Shown here: piece after piece, positions 22,559 through 35,500 of the stretch
How positions within the stretch are numbered: the first letter of the stretch is position 1
Layout: every line of letters begins with the position of its first letter
NCBI RefSeq assembly: GCF_036370855.1
Contig: NC_088099.1
Coordinates: forward strand, 24,705,501 to 24,769,500
Reading direction: 5' to 3'
Length of the DNA stretch: 64,000 nt
Origin: Dromaius novaehollandiae
Lineage: Eukaryota; Chordata; Aves; Casuariiformes; Dromaiidae
Notes under the pieces: model-generated
Seen by the model: only the letters and a program-made list of their open reading frames with translations
The model's database searches: none
Told to the model about the DNA's origin: nothing
Program-made: the position numbers and the translations under genes

Positions 22559-23875
22559 GTGAGCAGGGCTGCTATGGTCCTTTCCCCTCAGGGAAGAGTC
22601 TTCAACCTGTTAGTCCGGTCTAGGCCGTGGTACTGCTTCAATAAGCTGTGCCACCCCCTGCTTCCTCCCCAGTCCTGGCCAGCCCGCAGAGGGAAGTACT
22701 GGGCCGCCATCACCTCTAAGAGCTTTGCTATGACTGCAACTCTCTACCGTCCACTGCAGAAATCTGCTTTCGGGAGATCTTTTTGGGATCCTGGTCTTCT
22801 ACCAGGACTTCCTCCAGACCTGGGAGCTGTCGGGACCAGCCCGCAGAGGGAAGTACTGGGCCGCCATCACCTCTAAGAGCTTTGCTATGACTGCAACTCT
22901 CTACCGTCCACTGCAGAAATCTGCTTTCGGGAGATCTTTTTGGGATCCTGGTCTTCTACCAGGACTTCCTCCAGACCTGGGAGCTGTCGGGAGCAACCAG
23001 GACCCCCGCAGCCACCAAGAGGTGGGACCTCTTTGTCACCCTTCCTGCACAACCTCCACCTCCATGTGCAGCTCGCCAGTCCCTCTCAGCATGCCAGAGG
23101 ATGCTCCTGGTGGGCTTCACCAAGCTTTGAGACCTCCAAGACTGCCACTAGTGGCTCAAGGCCAAGCCTGGTGCATGCCAGTGCACACGACCTCATCCTC
23201 CACCGTTGACCCAAGGGTGGAGTGCTGTTGAGCCTCCATGGCTCCTCTCTTGTCTCAGGTGAGCCCTGTGGGAGGGCAGGCCTCACCCACACCTCTTCCT
23301 CAGACCTGCAGAGCTGTTGTTGCTCCCCAGTTCCCCTGGCTGCTCCCCACTGACTACTAGAGCCAGCTGCAGGACTGACAGCTGGTCCAGCTCCAAACTG
23401 CGCTGTACTTGGTATGCCTGTGCTCCACTCAGACTCCATTTGCTCACCCTTGTATCTCACCTAGACACCAGGTGGTGGGTAATCATACTACCGTGAGGCA
23501 CCGCAGGGCAAAGCCTCTATTGGATCTTGTCTATATGATGGAGCAGAGGGCATGGGCATGTTCATGTTGCTTCACATGTGCCCGATGTGTGGCAAGCAGG
23601 AGACCCTGGTACACAGGTACTTGAGTGCTGTGGAGGAGGGCTGTGGTCCTTCCTCTGGCTCCCCCAGTACCTCTGACAGCTTCTGGCTCCAACTCTCCTC
23701 TCACCTCTCTCTTTTTCCCTCCCCTATCCAAAGCCCCAGTAAGTTACAGGACCTCCTAGTTGACCTCCTCCTGACTGTGGCCATGTTGGCCATCCATGGC
23801 ACCAGAAGGAAGGAGCTGAAGAGAGGGGAGTCTGCAATGAGGGGGCTTGCCTCCGCTCCTTCATCCTCTTAGGTG
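22559..23875 (+). mobile_element. Degenerate RT-C-terminus-like relic (non-CR1 LINE?)
   Basis: A GC-rich segment whose broken plus-strand frames resemble the C-terminal region of certain non-LTR reverse transcriptases, in order. First is RVFNLLVRSRPWYCF (about 22600-22645), then ILVFYQDFLQTWEL, like the usual LP.FY..LL..W block (second copy, about 22940-22987). Next is a zinc-knuckle-like CPMCGKQETLVH (23576-23615) as in zf-RVT domains. Last is LQDLLVDLLLTVAMLAIHGT followed by RRK (about 23731-23810), like the LLNFLLG.AK.AIY.TRR block. Stops, frameshifts and the 157-bp internal duplication make it a pseudogene. CR1 elements lack this zinc knuckle, so if real it belongs to another LINE clade. 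The family assignment is inference. Confidence 0.42.
22679..22992. repeat. Perfect 157-bp tandem duplication (2 copies)
   Basis: Bases 22679-22835 are repeated without a mismatch at 22836-22992 (by eye). The unit length is not a multiple of three, so it would shift any reading frame. Perfect identity next to decayed coding sequence implies a very recent duplication or an assembly artefact. Confidence 0.95.
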
Positions 23876-26800
23876 TCCCAGTGAGTGTCCTTGGGATACC
23901 TTTTTGGTCCCTTGACCCTCATATCCCTTCCTTTTGCTTGTTGCCTCCTATCATTAGTAGCCTGTGCTCCTTTTGTTGGGAAAAAAAAGAGCAACGGTGT
24001 TACAAAGCTGCATGTTGTTTGTAGGAGGTTGTTTCCCCAGGCTCAGAAATATTGTGGAAGAATAGATGACAACCTTCTAAAAAAAACCCTCAGAAGATAA
24101 AGAGAAGAAAAGAGGCACAGAGCCTGTCATTTTGCACTGCAAAAACTCAGTCAGACAGCAAACACACATTGAGACGATGGAGTCCCAGGACACAGAACAA
24201 GGAATGCTGCCACTGGGGAGAAGCAGTACTGGTGCCGTAGGGGAGCCAGCACGTCCACAGAGACACTGTGGGGCACCTCAAAGGCTGTCTGAAATTTACT
24301 GATAAATGTAATCTCAAGGCTGGTGATAAACATTTGTAACTATGTTATATCACTGTTTGAAATATACTTGGTTTTATGTTTTCCTTGGCAGGAAAGGTAT
24401 AGTCTTGGGAATGTGCCTTAAAGTTTTAGCAGCTGAAACAAAAGCTCTGGGTATTGTAAAGCCTTTCTTTGTTATATACAACATTCACAAATTGGAGGAC
24501 ATAATAAAGCAGATCTCTTGCTAGGACCTTATTCTGAGGTCCAAAAATTGCAAAGATATTCAGACTTCTGTCTTCCATGGAAGTTAACTAGTTAAGAGTG
24601 TACACACCTCTCTGAATTTGTGTGTTGGAGACCACAGAACACCATCATGCACACTAATTACCCTGAATCTCAGTGATGCCAGAACAGAATAGATTTCTAC
24701 CTGAAGATAGGACATGCAGTAACATGATTTAAAAATAAGCTTTATCCTGTCTTCTCTACCCCATATCATGGCTTTTCTGCACAAGACATAGTTTTTGGGA
24801 GTAAAGAATTGTGATCTTAGTGTTTAGGAGTAGCTGGCTTACCATCAGCTTTCCCCAAAAGAATAAACATCAGGTTCTTGTACCCCTCTCAAAATCACAG
24901 ATGCAGGTCTCACTGTGAATGGAGTTTCCATACAATGGTATCATCACTGGCTAGAAATTTATCTGATTAAGTAGAAGCTACTCCATGAAACTGTATTACC
25001 AAAGGAAAAGAAAAAAGTGTTTAGATAACATTTCCTTTTCTAATATAGTCAACAAATGTTCTTGCACTTTGCTTGAAACTCTTTACTATGACGATTTGCT
25101 TTCTTCATGTGCTCAGGCAGAAGCTCTCAGCTGCAAACATTTGCTATCAGCTATTAGAGAGTGAGAATTTCCATGTTGTTATTGAAAATAAGCTCTAGAA
25201 TGTTTAACAGCTTTAGTTTTCTTTCTTGCACAGTGATTTATCTGCAAGATTGTTAGAGAACCACTGGGCAGAGCAGGTGAGCAGGTCTTGCAGTTGCAGA
25301 CCAAGATAAACAGCATTTTGTAAGATGCTCAGCAGGTGAAAAAACAAGCCAAAAATATACATACAGAGAAGAGCTGTGGTGTGATCAGATGTTCAAAGCT
25401 AGGGAGAAGGTGAATCTTTGGTGGAGTCAGCCATTTCTAGCTTTTTTCCTTCTGTAGGAATCACTAATCTCACCCAGCCTGTCCCCATTACCAAAACATG
25501 CTTCATTTTGATCACTTCCGGAAAAAGTGTTTAAGTGAGGAGAAGGAGAAGAAGGGGAATAATTTTTCTTGTTGTTAGAAATGAGACTGACATGGAAGGC
25601 CTGGAAGTCAGTAATGATGGGAGCTTTTTCCATTTGCTATATGCTGCTTGGCCAAAGCTCTCTTGGATACCTGCTTCTAAAGTTAATCTCTGCAAAGGAA
25701 CTAGATTCACACACAAATTCTCATGTTTGCCCGTGAGATGTCTCAGGTTGCCCTTGTGTCTCATTGGTCTTCAATATACATGAGAAGGCCAGTAGGGACG
25801 ATCATAGTGGGACCTCTGACTTACTCTAGTGTCACTAGGTAAATGGGAAAATGCAATTGTATGAGCTTTTCCATTTTTACTATTATTTTCTTTTTTGAAT
25901 ACCTGCCATTTTGGCTAGTCAATACTTTTTAATTGGGATTAAAGGCATTAGAGACATATACAGCTAATATATAATGTCTTGGCTGCTAAAAAAAAGGTAA
26001 TTTTGGTCAGGTTGTGCTTGTCATTTATTCACAGAGTGACACTTCCAGGTCTGAGAGGATAATACAATTTGGTATCAACCTTCACTGCTGTTCCAGCAGA
26101 TAAAGCTGCCCTGTGATCAGAGATAACTCTTGTGTATGCCTTTGTTCATGCTCAGCTGGGTTCCTGTCACATTCAAACTAGTTACTCTACTTCTAATTAG
26201 TCTTTCCTTAAATTACAACAAACACGTGACACTATTGTTCACTTAATTTCTGGGGGACATACTCTGCTGACTGCACTGCCTACCAGGAGGCCAAACATCC
26301 TCTGACAAAGATAAAGTTATTGTCTGTGTGGAGTGAAATGCAGGATTTTAACTTCCTAGCATTTCAGAGATAAACTTTACTGTGATTTTATGCAAGATGG
26401 AAAGCAAAATACCTGCAACGGAAGTGTTCTGGGAATGTCATCATTTTCTCCAGGAGTACAGTGAAAAAAAATCTTCAAAATATGTTGAAATGTTCCAGTC
26501 AAATGACTAAAGCAAAGTTTAGGTTCTGGGGGTTTGACTGATGCTTTTGGGGTAAGAAGGTTGTATTCTCCAGTGGAGAGAAGGGAGGCATGAATGCTGT
26601 GCAAATGTGATGGTGTCATAACAGGAATGTTTTATTTGTGTAGAAGGTCCTCACCGACTAGAGACATCATACATTGAACTTGACAGCAGTGAGGGCAGTA
26701 TTTTGGGCTGTGTATTCACAGACAGTACTATTTCAGAATTGCGCTAGGAAAAGAAAGACTTATTTAAGAAAGATTTATTAACAGATGGTAAAGCCTTTAA

Positions 26801-29800
26801 GCTGAAATATTCCTATGTTACTATGAATAGATCCTCATAGTTGACAAGCTGTATGTACTACAAGTCATTCCAGTACATGTAGTGCTTTCTCTTAAAGTTT
26901 ATTTGCCAAGTCCCACAAAGCAGAGATGATGGTTTTCCACCTGCTTAGTAATTATAACTGGATTTGCATCCATTCCATGAAAGAGAACTGTCATATTTAG
27001 AGGAGGTTAGCAAGAGGTGTTCAGTATATTTTAGAGAGCTGAATGTCTTGTCTGGAAGTTTATGCACATGCAGAACAATAGAGAACTCTCAACAGAAACC
27101 ATTTTTTAAATTTCATATTGGAAAAAACCCCAACATTTCAACTTTTGCCTGTATTTAGGATAAAGCCATATTCTGAAATTTGGAATTGCCTGTGAGAGAG
27201 AAAATAAGCTTTTTAACTCCTTGTGCCCCTTGTGCTCATAACCATACCAGCAAATTGTATGCTATTTATGTAGTGGCTTTGCAGCTTTAGCCTAGTTAAT
27301 AAAAAAATGAGCAGCAAGGAAAAATATTAACTCCACTAATAACAGCCAAGAAAATGTAATGAGATTAACCAATGAATTTGCTGGACTCATGAAAACACAA
27401 AAGCTCCAAATGTTTTTTGAAGAACCTCATTCCGGTAGTTTGGTAATGATACCATTGGCATAGCCAGAGTTTTTGCAGAGTTCATCTGGTGACAAAAGCA
27501 CCCCCGCTGCTAAAATACTCAAATGTATGATCAAGTCACAGCAGCTGAATGAATCACCTCATATCAGCTGAGCCTTACTATCTCTTCATGTTCATGCTCT
27601 TCACTTATTCCAACGAATGCTACCACATTAGCTTAAATATCTTCCTCTGAGCTCTACAGTGCCTAAGTCCCCCTCCAAGCTCTGACTCCATGTGAACAGT
27701 ATTTGTATCTGTTTTAATCCTTCCTGACAACTTGTGAAAAATGAATTTTCCAGACACATACTTCTTAATAGATATTTCTGGTACTACGCAGTGTCATCCA
27801 ACACTGGAAGAGTTTGAAAAACATTGTTTTTCTTCTAAACTAGTTGAATGTACAGAATATATATTTGTTCCCCTGCTTTTGTGCTTTTCTTTTGGAAACA
27901 TGAACTTTATTATCAAGTGAGCAATAACCAGCACACAGGCAAAAATAAAAGCTAACTTTTAGCCTAGAAGAAGCGCTTTAGATATCTTTCAAGCCACACT
28001 AACTTAAGAAGGCTGGAACTTGACATACAATGATATGTTTATCATACTACAATTAATTAGGGAAAAAGGATTTGTATGGCATTATGATAGAGAACAATAC
28101 TGAGGGTACATGAAGATGAACAGGCTACTTAAGTGAGTAAATAACTTCTGGCGACAGCCCTGCAATGACGGAGAAGAGTTGGAATGGCTGTAGTTTTGTC
28201 AGATCTCTGAGACTCATCAAGAGTTTCATTCAGGCCTTTGAGTGCTTATTATACCAGGTGACATCTTTAATGCCTGATCCTCATCGCTATGCTTGGCCAC
28301 TGACCAGAAGACGAAAGAGTAAGCCATTTGAACAATACAAGACAATATATTGACTGGGTGAGATCATTGTTTGGATGACTCCTCTCTCACTGAGCAGGGC
28401 TTGAGTGGTGTGGCTCAAGCTAAATGAAAGGAAGGTCATTAATCAGTTTTCTAAGGAAACCAGGTTGCACTAGCCAGTGTTATTTGGAGAAGTGAGTTGT
28501 GTACACAGTAACTCTAGTCAGTGCTAATGCTGTCACCTGGAGAACAGGCGCAATGTTAGTATCAGTACAAGGGTGAGTTGAGCTGGTACCTTGGTTGCCT
28601 GCAGGGCTGGTGCTTAGCTGTCTTCATCTGGATTGAGAACATGAAGCACTGACCTGAGTCTCCATGTTTTCGTAAAGCAAGATTAAAACACTTAGGCCAC
28701 TGGAAAAAATGAGTCAGTTCTTCAGAAATGCTCAAAGTTGTTATTAAATGCCATACTTCTTCCAAAAGGTCTTGCTTTCGATCTTCACAGAAGAATGAAC
28801 ATTCTGTCTTTAAACCCTCTTCTCTTCACACTTTCCTCTTCCTGATGTCACAGTACTGACTGTATTCTACTCTGCTCTTCCTTCTTCTAGCTTCTTTGTT
28901 TGTTTTCTTTCAGCTTTTTAAGGTACTCTTATTACCAGCAGTGAGCCTTTCTCTGATTCTCTCTCTCAGATGCTATACCAGCCATACTGAGTTTATTCTC
29001 TTTCTGGAGGTAATGTTTATAGCTACCTTAATGAAGAAGGAATTAGAAATCTCCCAAGAAAAAAAATAAAGATACAGAATTTCAGGTTTCACAAGTAGCA
29101 TTTCAGAGGCGACTACATTCTGGAAATACGCACACAGCAGCCCTAAGAGAATGCATGTGAGAAAGAGGACAACTTCTACCCAGTTCTATTGGGCATTCTG
29201 TCCTCCAGCCTCTGGAAAACGGAGTCTATTTTGTTATTTAGAAAAGACAAAAAGTAAAAAGGCAGAAAGTTCAAACACAGAGTGCATGAGATGCTAGCAA
29301 TGGAACTGGAAACACTGGCAGGTATTACAGCAAAGTTATTGCCATCTTGACCATTCTCATTTACATCCTGTTATTTTTGTGAGAAGCTATTTAAATGTGT
29401 GCATATACCTCAGAGGAGTCCTCTGTTTTGCATTTTTTTAAAATGTCAGGAATTTACAATCTCCATGAAATTTGCTTACTAAGAATTTTCAGAAGCATTT
29501 GTCATATTTATGCTAGCAAAGTCAACCAAAAGACTAATCTTAGCAATGTGAAAAGCTGCTTCTTTGTGACAAAAATTATGGCCTAAGGGACAGAGCCACC
29601 CCCTCTAGAAATTAATACTTACAAAACCACATTTCTGTCAACAATCTGATGGAAATGCCATGGGAAGCTACTAATGGGAAAACAGAGCTGTCAGAACAAA
29701 AAGTGCTCATCTTCTGTTAACGGAGGAGGCTTTATTTATTCTTCCAAGAAATAAGCACAATTGAACTCTCTCTCTGAAATCTCTGTCTCCTGTAGATAAT

Positions 29801-32514
29801 CTGCTTGCTTTAGTACTAACTCCAACTTCTGTCTCATGCACTTGGTATTTCTTTTCATCATGTAGTCCATATGCTCCTGGGAATAGCAGCTTTCTGAATG
29901 TGTTTCTGTGTTGCATTCACAATTATAACTAAGCCTCATGGTCAGGGTACCAAACTAAACACTGTGCAATTTATGTGGGCTAGAGAAACACATCCTGCAT
30001 ATCAGTCTGAGGATTAACTACAGTAGTAGCAGTCTAATCAAAGAGTTATTATTAGTCCAGTAGCATAAAACCAACACTCCAGATTTTCTAGTTATTATAG
30101 CTCATTCCCAATAATGATGCAATTGAAATGGATACACACCAACTTACCTCTATCTGCCCCCTTTCTCTGGTGTTATGCTCACCCTTCCAGTGCTCCTTAA
30201 GAAGAAGGGGAAAGGATTACAGTGAGTTGTTGGCGTCCCGAGTTCTTCGCTGGAAGAACTAGGATGCTGTTGCTGAGGATTTCTTCCTCCTTACTCTAGG
30301 ATCTGCTTGGTGATCTTTTTATATGTTGCCTAACACGCACTGCACGTTGCTCTTTCTTCATAGGTCCACAATTCCATGTTATATCTAAATTTACTGTATC
30401 TAGTATGTTTTACGGATGTTGGATATTTGTTCTTTGTTCCCTTTGTTATCTCTAAAGCCAGTTTTACTAGCCTCTCAAGGGCTTAATGACCAGTAATTGA
30501 TCACTGGTGATCTGTTTATAGCCCAGGAACCTCAGCTTCCATCCTGTCCCCACACTTTCAAAGCCTCTGCTATCATCCTTTACTTGTACTCCTCTACACT
30601 AGTTTTATTCTAAGGTCATAGTTCCCTCAGCACAAAATAACTATTGCTCTATGATCTATTATTTACAGAAATCTCAAAATTATTATAACAATAGGCATTA
30701 CAGTACACAACCATACAAAGCTAAGCTGAAACTTAAACAAATTAGATAATATTCACCTGGCATTTAAACAATTGCTGTTACAGCTCAACTAGCTAAAACA
30801 GAGCACCAGGCAGACCAAGACAAGTCCAAACAAAGCCAGCCTGACATGTTCTAGTTCTGAGGCTTTGCAGACATAATATAAAGGATGTACCCTCTTACTA
30901 GTAGTGGCAGTGTCACACTTACTGGGCTACAGGGCTTTGCTCAGTAGAGCCTCATTCCTTAGCTACTACTTTTAGGCAGCAAAAGTCTTAGCCAAGGGTC
31001 TCATCAACCTTACATTGATCCAAAGGAGAGGATTCTTTGGAGGACATCTCTGCAGTAGTTCTCTGTTCCCCAGAGATAGCTCATCTAATATTTTGCATCC
31101 CTACCCGACAGAAAAGGTGGTAGAAAGCCCTCCTTGGAGAGTCATATTTTGCAAAATCTGTCACAAGTGACTCATTTGCCTTCTCATCTCCTAAATGAAA
31201 AGTTGTTTGTTTAGAGTAGGTAGAGTTTTTGGGAGCATATCGGTAGCATTGTAAGTCAGCCTTGAAGAATGTTGCGTTGAAGCGTACATTGAATTTGATT
31301 TAGGAGATAGTGAGATTTGCGCTTTTAAGTTCTGTGTGTTCCACATTTGTTGCCCCAAAGCCCTCCTTTTCAGGCATGCTTCTACCCTATGAGTAAACAT
31401 TTCATTTTATCTAATAAAGTCAGTGACCAGGGCCGCCTTCATCCTGAAACTCTGGCAACCTGATAGCTGAGCTTGGTCCAGGCCATTGTACATTTTCGAG
31501 CTGACTTAATGTGTACTGGGAACTGCCATAGGGAGCAGATGCAATTCTGAAGTGCTCCAAGTCTGGTTAGCTGTGTTCCCAGTCTGGTGAGGAGACGTGT
31601 TCCTATGTTCTGTGTTAGTTTGTATTATCTAGGAACTGATAACTTCAGCTCTGCAGTTGTATGCTATACGGCAGTCAGCCAAACCATGATCTGACAGGAT
31701 GGAAAAAGAAAATCTCCTACCTAAAAAGGAAATGTTAAAAAGCGCTTGCACAAAAGTACCTTCATCTTCACACCTAAGTCCTACTGAGATCCACAGCTTT
31801 TCTCTTCTGAGGAGCCTGATTTGATTGATGTGTAAGAACAGTGAAAAATAATTTCATGGAAATGAGGGCACATTTTTAACAGCCTGCTTTACAGGAAAGC
31901 ATTCATTCCAGATGGGAGTTCTGTGCCCTGTTTTGGCCTCTGCCTGGATCAGTCCCTGCCCTGGAAGAGAGAAGGGCAGGTTTCACAAACAGGGCAATGT
32001 GGTGGACCATAAACCATGCCGTGCTGTTATCATTGACTTTTCATTGGCTTCTGTCCAGAAGTGTTGTCTGAACCAGATGCAGAAGAAAGTAAAGTACAGT
32101 GCTGGCATTTTAATCATTTCCATCAGCCGATGTTCTCTCCTAGAATTTGTGTTCAGGAAGTATATATCAGTGCTGTCTTAAACATAGCTTCACTTTTAGG
32201 GCTTTGGGTGAGAGTAGGAACAGGTGACACATAGGCAGCAGTGTTGTCTAGGCACAGGATACATTTGTGTGTCCCTGGTTGTCTGGACATTTGCTGGCAG
32301 GCAGCAAACTGCCAAACTTTCCTTAGGGAGGTGAAAACCCTTGCTCTTTGATATGATGATATGGGAGCTAAGAACACTGCCAGGGAATCCTCAAACAAAT
32401 TTCATCCCTCCAGATGCATATCATAGCATGTTCTGCAGTAAGGACATGCTCTGAACGGGTGACAATAACACTACAGAGTAAAACCCTGGTATAATGAATA
32501 ACACAGGCCATAAA
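23876..32514. other. Long non-coding stretch, nothing recognised
   Basis: AT-rich DNA with many stop codons in all frames. No exon with paired splice sites, no RNA gene and no repeat family that I can name. The first 250 bp may be the 3' part of the preceding RT-like relic. Confidence 0.55.
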
Positions 32515-32582
32515 CATTTGCAGACAAGGAAAGTAACTGTCTCAGGTAGATGTTTCAGGCAGAATGGAAACCCATGCTGGTT
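32515..32582 (-). mobile_element. Possible MIR-like fragment (antisense)
   Basis: GCAGACAAGGAAAGTAACTG, then a CTCAGGTAGATG motif and GGCAGAATGGAAACCC, recall the antisense MIR core (GAGGAAACTGAG, GGTCA-ACAG, GGCAGAGC-GG-AACCC). The match is short and diverged. Confidence 0.3.
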
Positions 32583-35500
32583 TACTATAGCCGTCTTATA
32601 GGATTTATTTCTATTTCCTCTGAAACTAGGAAGAATTAGATTCTCAAAACATATCTAAACCAGAGGAAAACTATTAAGTGTTAAACTGATATTACAGTGA
32701 TAGTTAATGTAAGCTTCTCACATCAGTTTACCAAGTGCCATCTTATATCATCAGAACTACATATATGAATATTTTTTGTATGAAATAGAAGGATATGTAA
32801 TTACCATGTGGTGCTATATGAGAGCCAGAATGTAAAATCTCAGGTTTATTTATAAAATCTGGGACTATAAAATTCTCAGGGAAAATGGAATGAAAGGATT
32901 AGGACAATACACAGGCTTCTTTTAAAAAGGCAGAGGGCTTAATTCTTCAATCCTTTGCCTCTCATGTAGTCACTTACCTCATATAACTTCCTGATAACCA
33001 CAAAAATGCTGCTATTTTGGTCTCATAGACGGTAATTTCCATCTTGTATTGACATGCTTGACATTACTAATGTTCATGGTCCATGCACAGCCAAGTACAA
33101 CTTGAAAGCAGGTTCTTCTTGTACCTGAAAATAAATACGATAACTGCTACTGAAATGAAACTTGAAGCAGTATCTCTGAATGTAATATAATGTTAATTCT
33201 TAAAAAAATGGAGATAATGCATAAATATTTGTATGCATTTTCTCATAATTCAAAAGTTAGGTAATTATTATCAAATCTGTGATAGTTTGAAATTAAACCT
33301 ATAGTAGTTTCTGGAAAAATCTAATCTATTATTTCAGTTTAGTCATATACTCAGGCATGCAGTTAACTGATGCCCATTTATGTCATATTGATATGGAATT
33401 GTGTTAAGCAGACTTGCTTCACAAACGCCACTAGGAAATATTGTTGAAAGATCCTTTTCCCTGGAGGATTTTTTCCTGTCTATTTTAGAAATAATTGGGA
33501 AAAACAAGAGTGAAAAGTTAAATAATATTAGTGGAAATTATCCAGCTACCATAGCAAAGTTTCAGTAGGGAGGTGGTTGTTGAACATGTGAGGATCTTCA
33601 CAAAAAATATCATTCATTTGAAGTTCAATGTGCTCAGAAATAGGGCACAGAGAAGGCATATGCCTTTTAATTGACAATCAGTGAACGGGAGATAAATAAG
33701 CGTTGTATTATGTACAGTTAACTAATTTTGCAATGAATAGTTATAATAAACTCAGAAGCTTATATGTGAATAATAGCAAATGTATGCATGAATGGGAGAT
33801 GAATGAAATGATGTTGGTCATTTTAGTAACTTTAGCATCTCACGCCTATTTCATGATATATGTTTGGACTATTATTGCTAAAGATACAATTTTGTCATAG
33901 CAATCCCAATGGTCACAGAATAAATGTCTGAATCCTCTACCTAAAAATCTTGCAAATTGGTCACAAAATGTATTAATTGGAATGTGACTTTGCATCATGA
34001 CAAACTGTGTGAGAAAGCATGCCAGGTTGAGTGAGGTTCTTGCTTTTCCAGAGTTATTCAGCTCTTGTAAACAGGCGGAAAGCATATATATAGAAGTATA
34101 GCTCAGCCACTGGAATTGCAGGTGTGCCACTGAAATAAAAACAATATTGTCTTCAAAAGAAAGCAAATGGTGAAAATAAATGCAAATATAAATACAAAGC
34201 AGAGAAGCTGAAAGGAGGCAATGTGGATAGTCCATGAAATTGGTGCATATTCCCACAGACCCACTGGAAAACATGCCATAACAAATGTCTTGAGGAGGGT
34301 GGTATACATGCAAGTAACACACTGTTAAATTTAGAGTAGGAAAGACAAAAAATGTCAGATGCAGTATTTTCTCTAAGGATAGGAAAAAAAATGCACCATA
34401 CAGCAGAATTTCCTCTGCTTACAGAGGCTTTGTGCTGCTAATATTTCATGTTGCAGACAACTGTACTGTCAAACACTTCCTGGAAAACTCTTTGAAAGGG
34501 AGTCATCAGTGCTGGATCACTTGGGAAAACAGGATGATGTATTTTGAAAATCATGCAAATAAACTGAAAAATACAGTTGAAAGATCACCTTGTTCTTGGT
34601 CTTTAGCTGAAAAACAATGTAGAAGGCCACTGTGGTCTAAGGAGTGTAGCACACTCGTACCAGATTGTTCTTTTCCCAGTAACGTCACAGTGTCTAGGAA
34701 GGAGAGGCTGGAACTTCAGTCCTTTCTGAACTTATTTAGAGACTTCAGAAAGTCAGCCAGTTCTGGGGTCAATGCAGAAACCCTTTTGAAACCTTAGAAA
34801 CCTTTCCCCCATTGGAAAAAAAAGCTGACTTTTTTCATAACAGCTGTGACCATGTGGACAAAAGTTTAGGAAGAAAATCTCAATTTATGTTTCAGTCTCT
34901 GTTAACTAAGACAAATTAACCTGTAGCAATAGAAGTCTCTAAACTAACACCATGATACTATTAAAACCTTGCACCAGTATTTTCAGGATGTGATAAATAC
35001 TTGACCCCAATCAAACCAAACAGTTAAACCTGATATAAATAAAATGTTTTTGATACCTGTTTCATAGTTGAAACTGTATGTTGATATCAGCCACATTTTT
35101 TGGCCTCATCTGTTACAGGAAGTGTTTAAGCACTGGAATTTCGGTGTGACTTAGCAAAATGCTTTCAGTCTGGCCTCTTCTTGCTTTGGGAGTCTAATGG
35201 TGTTCACTAGCATGGCAGACATGGCAGTAGAAAGATGTCTTGTTAGAGGTCAGATATGGGATCAGAGATAGTACTGTCAGGTAAAATGCATTCCAGGATC
35301 AAGGAAAATTCTAACTGAAAAAAAATCCCATTTTCCATTCCAAACAGAGAACTAAACTTCTGGGTTCTTAGGGTTTTAATTGTATCTGCTAGTTCTGATG
35401 ACTTAGTGATAGTCTCATTAATACTTAAAAGCTTCAGTATATAGTTAAAATGACATGATCAGTAACCTGCCAGTGAAAATTGTTTCTCCCCATCATCTGT

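Noticed and set aside
33846..34322. 158-codon minus-strand open frame
   Set aside because: Composition typical of chance AT-rich frames; no domain and no coding context.
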